DNA from: Vulcanimicrobiota bacterium
GTDB lineage: Bacteria > Vulcanimicrobiota > Vulcanimicrobiia > Vulcanimicrobiales > Vulcanimicrobiaceae
DNA: 64,000 nucleotides
Reading direction: 5' to 3'
Assembly (NCBI GenBank): GCA_027306785.1
Contig: DAHUZB010000010.1
Coordinates: 1-64,000, forward strand
This document shows positions 53,418 to 62,354 of this stretch, piece after piece. Each line of letters begins with the position of its first letter. The stretch's first letter is position 1. Both the position numbers and the translations under genes were made by a program. Below the pieces are notes generated by a model, which had not been told where the DNA came from, did not search any database, and saw only the letters and a program-made list of their open reading frames with translations.

Positions 53418-53887
53418 GCGGCGCTCTCCCCTTGCAGATCGATGAAGCGCTGCTTGACGACGGGCATCTCGTTCACGCCGCGCACGATCACGAGAATCGT
53501 ATCGTCGCCGCCGACGGTGCCCAGGATCTCGGGCCATTCCGCTTCATCGATCGCCGATGCCACCATCTGCGCGCTGCCGGGCGGTGTTTTCAGCACGATC
53601 AGGTTGACCGCTCCTTCGACGCTCGTCACCAACTCCGCGACGACGCGATGCAGACGGCTCACGTAACTCACCGTTGCACTCGGCACCACGTATTTGAAGA
53701 GGCCGTCGTCCTCGTGCGCGTCTTTGATCGGCACCTTCACGAGCCCGAGTTCTTTGATATCGCGCGAGACGGTCGCCTGCGTGGCGCTGTAGCCTTGCGC
53801 TTCCAGCAGCGCGACCAGCTCCTCTTGCGAATGAATCGGGCGCGTGGCGACGAGCGTGAGGATCGCTCGCTGTCGACGGTCTTTCAC
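53414..53887 (-). CDS. argR: Arginine repressor ArgR
   Basis: This 157-aa protein has an N-terminal winged helix ([34 protein letters not shown]) and a C-terminal arginine-binding oligomerisation domain with [15 protein letters not shown], where the GDD motif contacts arginine. As a hexamer with arginine it binds ARG boxes and represses arginine synthesis. It is embedded in the operon it is expected to control, and overlaps argF and argG by 4 bases each. Confidence 0.95.
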   Translation of the reverse strand: MKDRRQRAILTLVATRPIHSQEELVALLEAQGYSATQATVSRDIKELGLVKVPIKDAHEDDGLFKYVVPSATVSYVSRLHRVVAELVTSVEGAVNLIVLKTPPGSAQMVASAIDEAEWPEILGTVGGDDTILVIVRGVNEMPVVKQRFIDLQGESAA

Positions 53888-54861
53888 TGGGGCATTCCTT
53901 TCGCGTCGGTCAACAACGCAACGAGCAGCGCCTTTTGCGCGTGCAAACGATTCTCGGCCTGATCGAAGACGGCGCTATGCGCTCCGTCGATCACGCCCGC
54001 GCTCACCTCTTCCCCGCGATGGGCGGGAAGGCAGTGCAGAAAGACGGCGTGCGGCGCCGCATAGCTCAGCAGCTCCGGCGTCACCGCGTACGGCCGCAAC
54101 ATCGCGTCGTTGCGCTCGCGGTAGCGTTCTTCTCCCATCGACGTCCACACGTCGGTGTACACCGCGTCGGCGCCGCGCACCGCGCGCACCGCATCGGCAA
54201 AGGCACGCGCGCTTCCGCCGGACTCGGCGCCGAGCGCGTTCAGCCCCGCGAGCGTCGCTTCGCTCGGACGATGCGAGTTCGGCGCACCGAAATGCACGCG
54301 CGCGCCGAGCATCACGCAGGCCTGCGCGAGCGAGAACGCCACGTTGTTGCGCGCGTCGCCCACGTAGGCGATCGTCAGCCCTTGTAGCGCGCCGAAACGC
54401 TCTTCGATCGTGAGCACGTCGGCCAAGGCTTGGCAGGGATGCGCGTAGGCCGAGAGCCCGTTGATCACCGGCACCGTCGCGGCCCGTGCGAACTGCGCGA
54501 GCGGCTCGTGCGCGTGCGTGCGAATCACGATTGCATCGACGTAGCGAGAGAGCACCGCCGCCGCATCCTCGGGCGACTCGCGCGTGCCCACCAAAAACTC
54601 GCCGCCGCTTGCAAAGAGCGTCTCGCCGCCGAGCTGCTGCATCGCCACCTCGAACGAGACGCGCGTGCGCAGGCTCGGCTTCTCGAAGAGCAGGGCCAGG
54701 GTGCGCCCGCGCACGAGCGCCCGATGCTCCTGCGCAGGAGCGGCCTTCAGGTAGCGCGCAAGGCGAACGAGCCAGGCGAGCTCCGCCGAGGTCAGATCCT
54801 CGACAGAAAGCAAGCTCCGCCCGAAGAGCGGATTCGCGGGGGCTGGCGCAACGGCATACAT
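53884..54861 (-). CDS. argF: Ornithine carbamoyltransferase
   Basis: This 325-aa protein has the carbamoyl-phosphate motif [43 protein letters not shown], the ornithine-site region DVWTSMGEE and [11 protein letters not shown]. It makes citrulline. The ATG at 54861 is chosen because upstream sequence overlaps the ARG boxes and divergent argB. It is the first gene of argFRGHCJD. Confidence 0.95.
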   Translation of the reverse strand: MYAVAPAPANPLFGRSLLSVEDLTSAELAWLVRLARYLKAAPAQEHRALVRGRTLALLFEKPSLRTRVSFEVAMQQLGGETLFASGGEFLVGTRESPEDAAAVLSRYVDAIVIRTHAHEPLAQFARAATVPVINGLSAYAHPCQALADVLTIEERFGALQGLTIAYVGDARNNVAFSLAQACVMLGARVHFGAPNSHRPSEATLAGLNALGAESGGSARAFADAVRAVRGADAVYTDVWTSMGEERYRERNDAMLRPYAVTPELLSYAAPHAVFLHCLPAHRGEEVSAGVIDGAHSAVFDQAENRLHAQKALLVALLTDAKGMPQ

Positions 54862-54865
54862 AACC

Positions 54866-54899
54866 TGTATATTTATGCACGATGCAGCATAATTATGCA
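54866..54899. promoter_or_regulatory. Two ARG-box-like operators shared by argF and argB
   Basis: Box 1 TGTATATTTATGCA (54866-54879) and box 2 AGCATAATTATGCA (54886-54899) match each other at most positions. Box 2 contains the perfect palindrome GCATAATTATGC. Their centres are 20 bp apart, as in classical paired ARG boxes. The site covers both promoters and the first codons of argB, so ArgR could shut off both directions. TATATT at 54868 would be a -10 box for a leaderless argB mRNA. Confidence 0.75.
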
Positions 54900-55700
54900 A
54901 CCCCCTCCGCCCCGCTCGTCGTGAAGTACGGCGGCAATGCACTCCCGCCCGATGGCGAACCCGATCCGCTCCTGGCCGAGATCGTGTGCCGTCGCCGGGC
55001 GGGCGAGGCGATCGTGCTCGTGCACGGGGGCGGCCCCGAGATCGACCGGCGGCTCGCCGAGCGAGCCATCCCCACCCGCCGCGTGGACGGCCTGCGCGTC
55101 ACCGACGCCGAGACGCTCGCGATCACCGAAGCCGCGCTGTGCGGAACCATCAACAAGCGCCTGGTACGCGCATGCAGCGTGCTCGGCGCGCGCGCCGTCG
55201 GCATCAGCGGCGAAGACGCGCGCACGCTCGTCGCGCATCGCGCGTACGGATCGCGCGGCGAAGACCTCGGCTTCGTCGGCGATGTCGCGCACGCCGATCC
55301 CGCGCTCGTGCGCGCGCTGCTCGACGCGGGCTTCCTCCCGATCGTCGCACCGCTCGCAATCGCCGACGACGCCGCGCACGCCTTCAACGTCAACGCCGAT
55401 CTCGCCGCCGCCGCGCTCGCGGGCGCGCTTCGCGCGCGCGCCTTCGCGATCGTCACCAACGTCCCGCGCGTGCTCGCCGACGTGCGCGATCCGCGCTCCG
55501 GCATCGCGCACCTCTCGCTCGACGAAGCGCGCGCGTTTCTCGCAAGCGATGCGTGCGCCGCGGGCATGCAGCCCAAACTGCGCGCCGCGATCGAAGCCGT
55601 CGCGTGCGGTGCCGACGCCACGTACATCTGCGGCGCTCAGCTCGATACCCTCGCCGCCGCGCTCGAGCGTCACGACGCAACGATCGTAACCCCCGCGTAA
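54882..55700 (+). CDS. argB: Acetylglutamate kinase
   Basis: This 272-aa amino-acid kinase has [54 protein letters not shown] and [16 protein letters not shown]. It phosphorylates N-acetylglutamate, the second step of the pathway. It is shorter than ArgB with the N-terminal arginine-sensing helix, so feedback inhibition by arginine may be absent. The ATG at 54882 has no ribosome-binding site and lies inside the operator, which suggests leaderless translation. Confidence 0.94.
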   Translation: MQHNYATPSAPLVVKYGGNALPPDGEPDPLLAEIVCRRRAGEAIVLVHGGGPEIDRRLAERAIPTRRVDGLRVTDAETLAITEAALCGTINKRLVRACSVLGARAVGISGEDARTLVAHRAYGSRGEDLGFVGDVAHADPALVRALLDAGFLPIVAPLAIADDAAHAFNVNADLAAAALAGALRARAFAIVTNVPRVLADVRDPRSGIAHLSLDEARAFLASDACAAGMQPKLRAAIEAVACGADATYICGAQLDTLAAALERHDATIVTPA

Positions 55701-55746
55701 CCCGCAGGAAACGCGAGAGCACATCGGGCACCGTAACCTGAGAGCA

Positions 55747-56208
55747 ATGAGCGCCGTCCCCACCGCCACCGACCTGATGACCGCGATCGTCCATCTCGGC
55801 GATGCCGTCCAGCACGGCTTTACCCGTGCGGAAGCGAACGTGAACGCTCGCTTCACGGGCGTCGAGCAACGCCTCGACCGCGTCGAAACGCGCATCACCG
55901 CCGTCGAAGGCCGACTGACCGGCGTCGAAACCCGCTTCGATCGCGTCGAAACCCGCATCACGGCCGTCGAAACCCGCCTCGACCGCGTCGAGACGCGCAT
56001 CACCGCCGTCGAAAGCCGACTGACCGGGGTCGAAACACGCCTCGACCGCGTCGAAACGCGCATCACCGCCGTCGAAGGCCGACTGACCGGCGTCGAAACC
56101 CGCCTCGACCGCGTCGAAGCAGGCCTGACCGGCCTCGACGAGCGCCTCGGTCACGTCGAGGACCATCTGCGGCGCCGTCGGCGGCGCCCCGACGATCCGA
56201 AGAGGTAA
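55747..56208 (+). CDS. Coiled-coil protein made of 21-residue repeats
   Basis: This 153-aa protein is almost entirely a parallel-type coiled coil. A 21-residue unit (three heptads, VETRLDR VETRITA VEGRLTG) is repeated about four times. At DNA level it is a 63-bp tandem repeat, so recent expansion is likely. The N-terminal 40 residues are less regular and the C-terminus is Arg-rich. It may be a spacer or fibre-like protein; no enzymatic role is expected. It follows argB by 46 bases. Confidence 0.75.
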   Translation: MSAVPTATDLMTAIVHLGDAVQHGFTRAEANVNARFTGVEQRLDRVETRITAVEGRLTGVETRFDRVETRITAVETRLDRVETRITAVESRLTGVETRLDRVETRITAVEGRLTGVETRLDRVEAGLTGLDERLGHVEDHLRRRRRRPDDPKR

Positions 56209-56211
56209 CCG

Positions 56212-56835
56212 ATGCTCGCGACCACCTGCACCACCCCGTACTTTCCGGATGCTCCCGGAACGTCGTGGACCTATCGCATCGGAGGCGCCGCGCGACAACG
56301 CTTTCGCGTGAAGATTCTCGCGGCGAACGCGCGCGGGTTCATCGAGCAGCGCACCGGCAGCACGCCGCTCACCCTGCATTGGACGTGCACGCCGAACGGA
56401 TGGACGCTCCCCTCGGCCGATGTCGTCGGTGCTCTTCCCACGATGCAGCGCGGCTTCACGATGCACGCGAGCGCCGTCGTCGGTACGATTCTTCCCGCCG
56501 CGGCATTATGGCATCCCGGCACCGCCTGGACCTATGCGTTCCCGTTCCGCTCCACCACCACCGCCGCGAACGTGACGCAAACGCTGGTCGGACGCGTGAC
56601 CGTCTCGAACGAATTCACCCGCACCGCGCACGTCACCGTTCCAGCGGGCTCGTACGAGGCCCTCGAAGTGCGCTCGCGCATCGTTGTCTCCGGCACCGAA
56701 TCGCTGATGGGACACACGATTCCGGTCAACGTCGCGCAAACCACGATCGCCGATTACGTGCGCGGCGTCGGCATGATCCGCACCACGAGCGGCCTCGAAA
56801 CCACAAGCCTCGTCACCCTCACGAAGCGCAGGTAG
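56212..56835 (+). CDS. Protein of unknown function with twin beta domains
   Basis: This 207-aa protein contains two similar blocks, each starting with a hydrophobic Trp-Thr-Tyr: FPDAPGTSWTYRIGG and WHPGTAWTYAFPF, and ending TVPAGSYEALEVRSR and TIADYVRGVGMIR. The second half resembles DUF3108-like extracytoplasmic domains (TVPAGSYEA, DYVRGVGMI). There is no clear signal peptide, though the start at 56212 may be downstream of the true one. It is 3 bases after the coiled-coil gene and probably co-transcribed. Confidence 0.6.
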   Translation: MLATTCTTPYFPDAPGTSWTYRIGGAARQRFRVKILAANARGFIEQRTGSTPLTLHWTCTPNGWTLPSADVVGALPTMQRGFTMHASAVVGTILPAAALWHPGTAWTYAFPFRSTTTAANVTQTLVGRVTVSNEFTRTAHVTVPAGSYEALEVRSRIVVSGTESLMGHTIPVNVAQTTIADYVRGVGMIRTTSGLETTSLVTLTKRR

Positions 56836-56878
56836 TCGCAACAGAGGTCGCGGACGGCGGCGGTCCGTACCATGCGCC

Positions 56879-58435
56879 ATGCGCCGTCTCGCGTTCGCGC
56901 TCATCGCGCTTCTCGGCATCAGCGCCTGCTCGCGCCCGGTGCGGCCCGCCGACCGCGTGGTCGTGGTGCAGCAGCGCGAGCCGATCTCGCTCAACGCCGC
57001 GCTCGAAAACGGCGTCGCCTCCACCGAACTCGGCCTGCTGCTCTACAACTACTTACTGAAGTGGAACGATCGCGGGCAACTCGTCGGCGACGTTGCGACC
57101 GCGGTGCCCACCCGCGCGAACGGCGGCATCAGCCCCGACGGCCGCACGATCACCTACCATCTGCGCCCGAACGTGCGCTTCGCCGACGGTACGCCGCTCA
57201 CCGCGCGCGACTGCGTCTACTCGATCCACGCGATTCAAAACCCGCGCAACAACGTGCAAACGCGCTACGGATACGATCGCATCCTGCGCGCCGAGGCGCC
57301 GAACCCGACCACGCTCGTGCTGCATCTGCGCGAGCCGTTCGCGCCGATCTTCACCCTCGTGCTCGCGCCGCAAGGCTTTCCCATCCTCCCCGCCCACCTG
57401 CTCGCGAAGTATCCGAATTTCAACCATATCGCCTTCGATCGGCACCCGATCGGCGGCGGCCCCTACGTGGTGCAACGCTGGATTCACGGCGACCGCATCG
57501 AGCTACGCGCGAACCCGTATTATTTTCGCGGCGCACCGAAGATCGCGCACCTCACCATCCGCTTCGTCGCCGATCCGAACACCGCGATCAATCAACTCCG
57601 CACCGGCGAAGCCGACCTCTTCTTCAACGACGAGGACATGGGCAACGTCACGATCCTGCGCACGATTCCGCATCTCACCGTGCTGCGCACGCCCATGAAC
57701 GCCGTCGGCGCCTTGATCTTCAACACCGCCGATCCGCAGTTGCGGCACGCGAACGTGCGCCGCGCCATCGCGCAAGCGATCGACGCACCGACGCTCGTCG
57801 CCAAAACGTATCGCGGCGCGGTCGATGCGCGCGACGTGGGCCGCGGCCTCTTCGAATGGGCCTACGATCCGCGCTTCCCGCTCGCCGTTCCCTACGACCC
57901 GGCCGCCGCGCGCCGCACGCTCGCCCCGCTGCACCTGCATCTCCTGATGGCCATCGAAGCGGGCCTCCCGGGCGATGCGATCATCGGTAGCGCCGTGCAG
58001 CAATATCTGCGGGCCGCGGGCGTCGATCTGCAGCTCAAAGCCTTCGAAGCGACGCAGTTCGTCTCGCCCGCGGCGATGGGCGGCCCCGTGTACGACGGCA
58101 AGTTTTCACTCGCACTCTACCCGTTCGTCAACGGTGACGACCCCGATGTCATCGATCAGTTCGCCTGCGCGAACGTGCCGCCGAACGGCTATAACAAGTC
58201 CCGCTTTTGCGATTCCGCGCTCGATGCGGTAATGCGCCGCGCGCGCAGCACCTACGACCCGCACGCGCGCCTCGCCGCCTACGCGCGGGTGCAGTCGATC
58301 CTAAGCCGAGCGCTGCCGATCGAACTGCTCTACCAACGCCGCGAGATCGACGCCTACACCGCGCGTCTGCGCGACGTCACCGGATCGGTCTCCACCATCT
58401 TCTGGAACGTCGCACAATGGCACACCGCGCCGTAA
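56879..58435 (+). CDS. Oligopeptide-type ABC substrate-binding lipoprotein (SBP family 5)
   Basis: This 518-aa lipoprotein has a signal ending GISAC. The SBP_bac_5 fold shows VVQQREPISLNAALENG, TYHLRPNVRFADGTPLTARD, HPIGGGPYVVQRW, NPYYFRGAPKIAHLTIRF and FNTADPQLRHANVRRAIAQAID. Such proteins bind peptides, nickel or sugars outside the membrane for a permease that is not encoded nearby. Its end overlaps the next gene by 19 bases. Confidence 0.9.
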   Translation: MRRLAFALIALLGISACSRPVRPADRVVVVQQREPISLNAALENGVASTELGLLLYNYLLKWNDRGQLVGDVATAVPTRANGGISPDGRTITYHLRPNVRFADGTPLTARDCVYSIHAIQNPRNNVQTRYGYDRILRAEAPNPTTLVLHLREPFAPIFTLVLAPQGFPILPAHLLAKYPNFNHIAFDRHPIGGGPYVVQRWIHGDRIELRANPYYFRGAPKIAHLTIRFVADPNTAINQLRTGEADLFFNDEDMGNVTILRTIPHLTVLRTPMNAVGALIFNTADPQLRHANVRRAIAQAIDAPTLVAKTYRGAVDARDVGRGLFEWAYDPRFPLAVPYDPAAARRTLAPLHLHLLMAIEAGLPGDAIIGSAVQQYLRAAGVDLQLKAFEATQFVSPAAMGGPVYDGKFSLALYPFVNGDDPDVIDQFACANVPPNGYNKSRFCDSALDAVMRRARSTYDPHARLAAYARVQSILSRALPIELLYQRREIDAYTARLRDVTGSVSTIFWNVAQWHTAP

Positions 58436-58878
58436 TCCTCGTCGCGCTGTTGGTCGCGCTCCTGCCGTTTGCAAGCAACGCGCAAACGCTGCCGCAATCC
58501 ACGCTCGATCGCCAAGAGATCGCGCAGCTCCAACAGCAACTCGCGCAACCCGGCCTGAGCGAGATCGATCGCCTTCAGATCGAGCAGCGCATCACCGAGT
58601 TGCAATACCGCATCAGCACGCGCCCGCCGATCGCCCCGCAGCCCACGCTTGCGCCGTTTGCGCCGGGCCATCCGCTTCCGCGTGCCGTACTGCCGCCGCT
58701 ACCGCTCATGCTCGGCTCCCCGGCTCCGCCCGCCTCGCACTGCGAGACGCTGCGCATCCTCGTGACCTATCTCACCTCGCTCCAACGCGACCCGCAGATC
58801 AGCCCCGCCGAACGCAATTACACGGCCGAGCGCATCGCCGCCCTCCGCCGCGAACAGCAGGCGGATCGATGCCCGTAA
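58417..58878 (+). CDS. Small exported protein of unknown function
   Basis: This 153-aa protein has a signal peptide ending ASNAQ, a helical segment (QEIAQLQQQLAQPGLSEID, RLQIEQRITELQYRIS), a Pro-rich stretch and a second helical block with two Cys. It resembles periplasmic coiled-coil proteins. It overlaps the preceding and following genes, so all three are co-transcribed. Confidence 0.65.
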   Translation: MAHRAVILVALLVALLPFASNAQTLPQSTLDRQEIAQLQQQLAQPGLSEIDRLQIEQRITELQYRISTRPPIAPQPTLAPFAPGHPLPRAVLPPLPLMLGSPAPPASHCETLRILVTYLTSLQRDPQISPAERNYTAERIAALRREQQADRCP

Positions 58879-59522
58879 AGCGCCTACTGCTCGCAAGCGC
58901 CCTAGCGCTTGCACTCGCCGCCTGCGCACAACTCGAACGTTCGAAGATCGACGACGACGTCGCCGACGACGTTGCGCAGCAATATCACGCATGCGTGCCG
59001 CTCGGCTGGGACACTGTCCCGGTCGACGGCGGCGATGTCCTCGGTGCAAGCATTGAGTTCGTGCCGAACGGCTGGTGGATCAACCCGACCTGGTCCGGAT
59101 ACGTACCGAACGACGCCGTGCGAAATCCCGACGTGCGCAAGATCACGGCTTTTATGCGCGTGCTTGAGCGACACGGCCTCGTGCAGCAAACACGACATCA
59201 TCACGGGACGCTCTACGATCTCACCATGCGCGGCGTGCGGTATTACTCTGACGATGATTTTTTTCGCGATAACCGACTGGACTCACCGCTGCTCTGCTAT
59301 ACGCACTATGATGTTGTCGGGCACCGCGTTCAGGCATCAGGTGCCGGCTTCCGCGAACTTCGCATCGATTGGCATTCCAGCCGCGCCGCGTCCTGGGCCG
59401 AGCACGATTCGGCGATTCGCGCGAACACGATCATCATGGGTCCCCGCACGAGCCCGATATTCGTCCGCTACACCGCCACCGGCAACAACTGGCAGATCAC
59501 CGCGATCCGCTCGCAGCCCTAG
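58869..59522 (+). CDS. Lipoprotein of unknown function
   Basis: This 217-aa lipoprotein has a signal ending ALAAC. The mature part contains VEFVPNGWW-like IEFVPNGWWINPTWSG, YYSDDDFFRDNRLDSP and a C-terminal block IRANTIIMGPRTSPIF with YTATGNNWQITAI. It overlaps the previous gene by 10 bases. A decayed copy of its last 60 or so codons follows 80 bases downstream. Confidence 0.65.
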   Translation: MPVKRLLLASALALALAACAQLERSKIDDDVADDVAQQYHACVPLGWDTVPVDGGDVLGASIEFVPNGWWINPTWSGYVPNDAVRNPDVRKITAFMRVLERHGLVQQTRHHHGTLYDLTMRGVRYYSDDDFFRDNRLDSPLLCYTHYDVVGHRVQASGAGFRELRIDWHSSRAASWAEHDSAIRANTIIMGPRTSPIFVRYTATGNNWQITAIRSQP

Positions 59523-59602
59523 CGCGCGGCGAGAGGCGATCGTCGGGTGGCGGGATCGTCCCTCGCGTGCACCGCGCCATGCCCGGCTGTCGGGCGATGC
59601 GG

Positions 59603-59774
59603 CGCGTCTTGGTCTCGATATCGAATGGAGCCTGCGACCGCCGGTCGCATGCGCCCACGATCCGGCAACCCGCGCGAACGCGATCCTCCCAGGCCCTCGC
59701 ACGAGCCCCATGTACGCGGATATACCCGCACCGGCAGCACGTGGAGCATCACTTCGATTCGACCGCGACCGTAA
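59603..59774 (+). pseudogene. Decayed partial copy of the preceding lipoprotein gene
   Basis: One frame gives LDIEWSLRPP and HDPATRANAILPGPRTSPMY, matching LRIDWHSSRA and HDSAIRANTIIMGPRTSPIF of the upstream gene. A shift into another frame then gives YTRTGSTWSITSIRP, matching YTATGNNWQITAIRS, with a stop at 59772-59774. So this is a duplicated 3' end that has lost its frame. The stretch 59775-59958 contains no convincing gene. Confidence 0.75.
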
Positions 59775-59958
59775 CGCCCCGATCAACGCAGCATGGCTAT
59801 CATTTCGATCTCCCGGGGATCGGGCTGAATCGCGGTCGCTATCGGATATACCGGCGATGATAGGGACAGCGCTGCGGTGTTCCATAGTCAGAGCATCGCT
59901 TGAGGTGCGCAAGCAAGCCTCTAATCCTGAATCCGCAACTAGCGCGGAGACTGTGAGC

Positions 59959-60093
59959 CTATAGACATTTCTTGCTTACAGGATCGGGAGCGTCCTCAGG
60001 ACTCAAGGTAACGTAAGCCGTCAAACCACCTCTCAACACTTTATGTGCGCGCAAGACAATGTGTTTTTCGGCAAGCATGTCAATTGACTGCAT
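59959..60093 (-). CDS. Possible 44-aa remnant after the Z1 gene
   Basis: This short frame starts at ATG 60093, overlapping the Z1 gene's last codons, and encodes MQSIDMLAEKHIVLRAHK followed by LTAYVTLSPEDAPDP. Its codon use resembles the Z1 gene. In typical Z1 loci a nuclease gene follows; this could be its truncated start, or a small partner, or a chance frame. Confidence 0.35.
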   Translation of the reverse strand: MQSIDMLAEKHIVLRAHKVLRGGLTAYVTLSPEDAPDPVSKKCL

Positions 60094-62206
60094 AGAGCGC
60101 CGGCGTAGCTGACGACGGAACCTGCACGACTGGCCACCAGAATCCCAATCCACGCCAGCCCCTTTCTTCGGTGCCACTTTGACGCATCAAGTAAAGCACA
60201 GGATTTGTCCGCGCCACCTCGGCGGCGAAATCGTGCTGTTGCTTCGTGGTGGGAGAGTTCGACAACCGATTGCCACGCAGGCGACTGACCTCACGGCCCC
60301 GAGCCACGATCACATATACGAGTTGATTAGCGCTCGGCGCACTAGATAGCCATCGAAGACTGGTCAGCATTGCCGCCTTGTATCCGCCACCATCCTCGTC
60401 CTCGAAAACCAGGTTTGAGAATGCCATATCCAGCAAGCGCTCGGCCTCGTTGACCGGTAGCGGAGTCGGCGACTGTTGCGGATCAGGGATTAATCGAGAG
60501 ATTTCCGCGTCCAGCTGGTCAAGTCGTCCCTGCCCGCGAAGCGCAGCCACTGTATTGAAACCCGTTGGCGTCATCCGATGCCCGGGCCTAAGCGCGTAAA
60601 CCTCAGAGCTCAGGAGCTTATTCGGTGCACACGGAACAACGCGACCGCTTTGATCCTGTTGAACGAAGTAGACCCCCTGATCGTCGTAATCGCCACGAAT
60701 AAACGCCTCACGAAGCGCCGCATCCAGATGATGAATCTGGCGCATTCGATTATATACAGCCTGCGGCGCGTACAAGCGCGTAACACCAAGATCGCCCTGC
60801 GATCGTGCACCATACATACGTGAATGCTGAAGCACCGTGTCTTGCTGAGACTGCTGTGGGTTTCGACCATAATAGAAACCTATTAGATTACGAATCGTAA
60901 TCCCTCGATCCAAGATTTGCCCTCCGATGAAAAGGTTCATCGGCGTACGAAGACGGAGTTGGCCAGAGCTATCCAGCAAAGCGGTTACGTCGCCGTCCGA
61001 ATTGACCTTTTCCGCCGTTAACTCACCGTCGCGCAACGAACGCGACACTTCGACGCGGATCTCGTCGAAACTCGGCATTGACTGACCGGAAAGGAGCACG
61101 GACGCCTCGATGTCTTCGTACGACTCGTGTACCAGGTCCTCGAAAAGCGTAGTGCCGTCATCGATCGATTCGACAAATCCCTGCCAAAGCGCATCGACCA
61201 CCTGCAACTGCCACTCATGGGAAGGCCGGCCACGTTCGGTATGCACGACGAAGGAGTATTTCTCGCGTTGCTGACCAGCGGCGGCCTGCGCTAACCGGCG
61301 TACCGCGACACCAACCACAAAGTTCATCAGAGCCCGCCGAAGCACGGCAATCCTCGGACTGATTAGGGCGTCTTCTATTTTGAAGCTGCGACGGTCCGGC
61401 GCACGCAATATGTCCCGTTCGGATGCGGGAACCGGTTCATAGAAGCGTGACGCTGGAGAGTTTGCGTCGAGGCTATGCTCAAAGTAATACTCGCCACCTA
61501 CATAGGCCGCATGCGTCGGAAGAACCACCGTAAATCCCGGGCGCCTCGGGCGCATGATCGGAATTCCGTTCACGACAACACCTTGCTCCGGCTGCAGGTA
61601 CAAAGAGTACGGGGTCGCCGTGACCTCAAGAAACTGAGCGTTGTGCAAAGCCTCGCGAAGGTCTTCGATTTGCTGATTAATGGTTCCGGGCACCACTACC
61701 GTTCCATCGCGGCGAAACGTAATCGAAGCAAAATCCGCTTCGTCATCGATTATCAGCCAGCGACGATCTCGCCATTCCGGATAGTCTTCTGAAACCAGTT
61801 CGAGCAGCGCAGCCAGATTATCGTCTTCTTTCTTTGCGACGATAATAATTCGCTGATTTCGCTCGAACGGTGACAAACGAGACGGCATATTAAGGATGTC
61901 GAACATTTGGCATTCGTCACGATCGCTCAAATGTGCGAACGCTTCCTCGATCCGTGCAAGGGTCTGCTTTGCGAGAGTTACTGTTCCCTTCGTAAGAACA
62001 ATCACGCCTCGATAACCCTCATCAAAACAGGCTGCGATCACACCGAGAAATGCCCGGGTCTTGCCGCTCTGAATCTTACCCAGGAGCATTCCCGGATGAT
62101 TTGTATCCGTCTCCATTGCCTGCAAGCGAGCAACAGTGTCAGCGACCACGCCGCGCAGACTTGCATCATCACCGCGAGCGTTTGCGAGGTCCTCATAAAA
62201 AGACAT
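60080..62206 (-). CDS. Z1-domain superfamily II helicase-like protein
   Basis: This 708-aa protein has helicase-type motifs: Walker A GKIQSGKT (about 43-50), Walker B WLIIDDEADFAS (about 151-162), motif III LEVTATPYSLYL, and C-terminal motifs LDRGITIRNLIGFYYG and QDTVLQHSRMYGAR. These are hallmarks of the Z1 family, known from predicted defence and restriction neighbourhoods with MORC-like ATPases, nucleases and methylases. None of those partners is seen here. The ATG at 62206 is preferred with AAGGAG about 10 bases upstream. Base composition and codon use differ from the flanking genes, suggesting transfer. Confidence 0.85.
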   Translation of the reverse strand: MSFYEDLANARGDDASLRGVVADTVARLQAMETDTNHPGMLLGKIQSGKTRAFLGVIAACFDEGYRGVIVLTKGTVTLAKQTLARIEEAFAHLSDRDECQMFDILNMPSRLSPFERNQRIIIVAKKEDDNLAALLELVSEDYPEWRDRRWLIIDDEADFASITFRRDGTVVVPGTINQQIEDLREALHNAQFLEVTATPYSLYLQPEQGVVVNGIPIMRPRRPGFTVVLPTHAAYVGGEYYFEHSLDANSPASRFYEPVPASERDILRAPDRRSFKIEDALISPRIAVLRRALMNFVVGVAVRRLAQAAAGQQREKYSFVVHTERGRPSHEWQLQVVDALWQGFVESIDDGTTLFEDLVHESYEDIEASVLLSGQSMPSFDEIRVEVSRSLRDGELTAEKVNSDGDVTALLDSSGQLRLRTPMNLFIGGQILDRGITIRNLIGFYYGRNPQQSQQDTVLQHSRMYGARSQGDLGVTRLYAPQAVYNRMRQIHHLDAALREAFIRGDYDDQGVYFVQQDQSGRVVPCAPNKLLSSEVYALRPGHRMTPTGFNTVAALRGQGRLDQLDAEISRLIPDPQQSPTPLPVNEAERLLDMAFSNLVFEDEDGGGYKAAMLTSLRWLSSAPSANQLVYVIVARGREVSRLRGNRLSNSPTTKQQHDFAAEVARTNPVLYLMRQSGTEERGWRGLGFWWPVVQVPSSATPALYAVN

Positions 62207-62354
62207 CAAAAATATTCTCCTTTAGCCGGATACACTTGCTAAACCACCGAACAAAACACGTTATTCGCGTTCGCACGTCATACCAAAAGAGTTCGCCGAA
62301 GGCCGGACGTGATCGACGTGATCGTCGAGACCAAGTTAGACGGCTCGGACGCAA

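Noticed and set aside
59775-59958. Short frame ending YHFDLPGIGLNRGRYRIYRR near 59860
   Set aside because: No start or ribosome-binding site, and it runs from within the decayed duplicate. It is probably another remnant.
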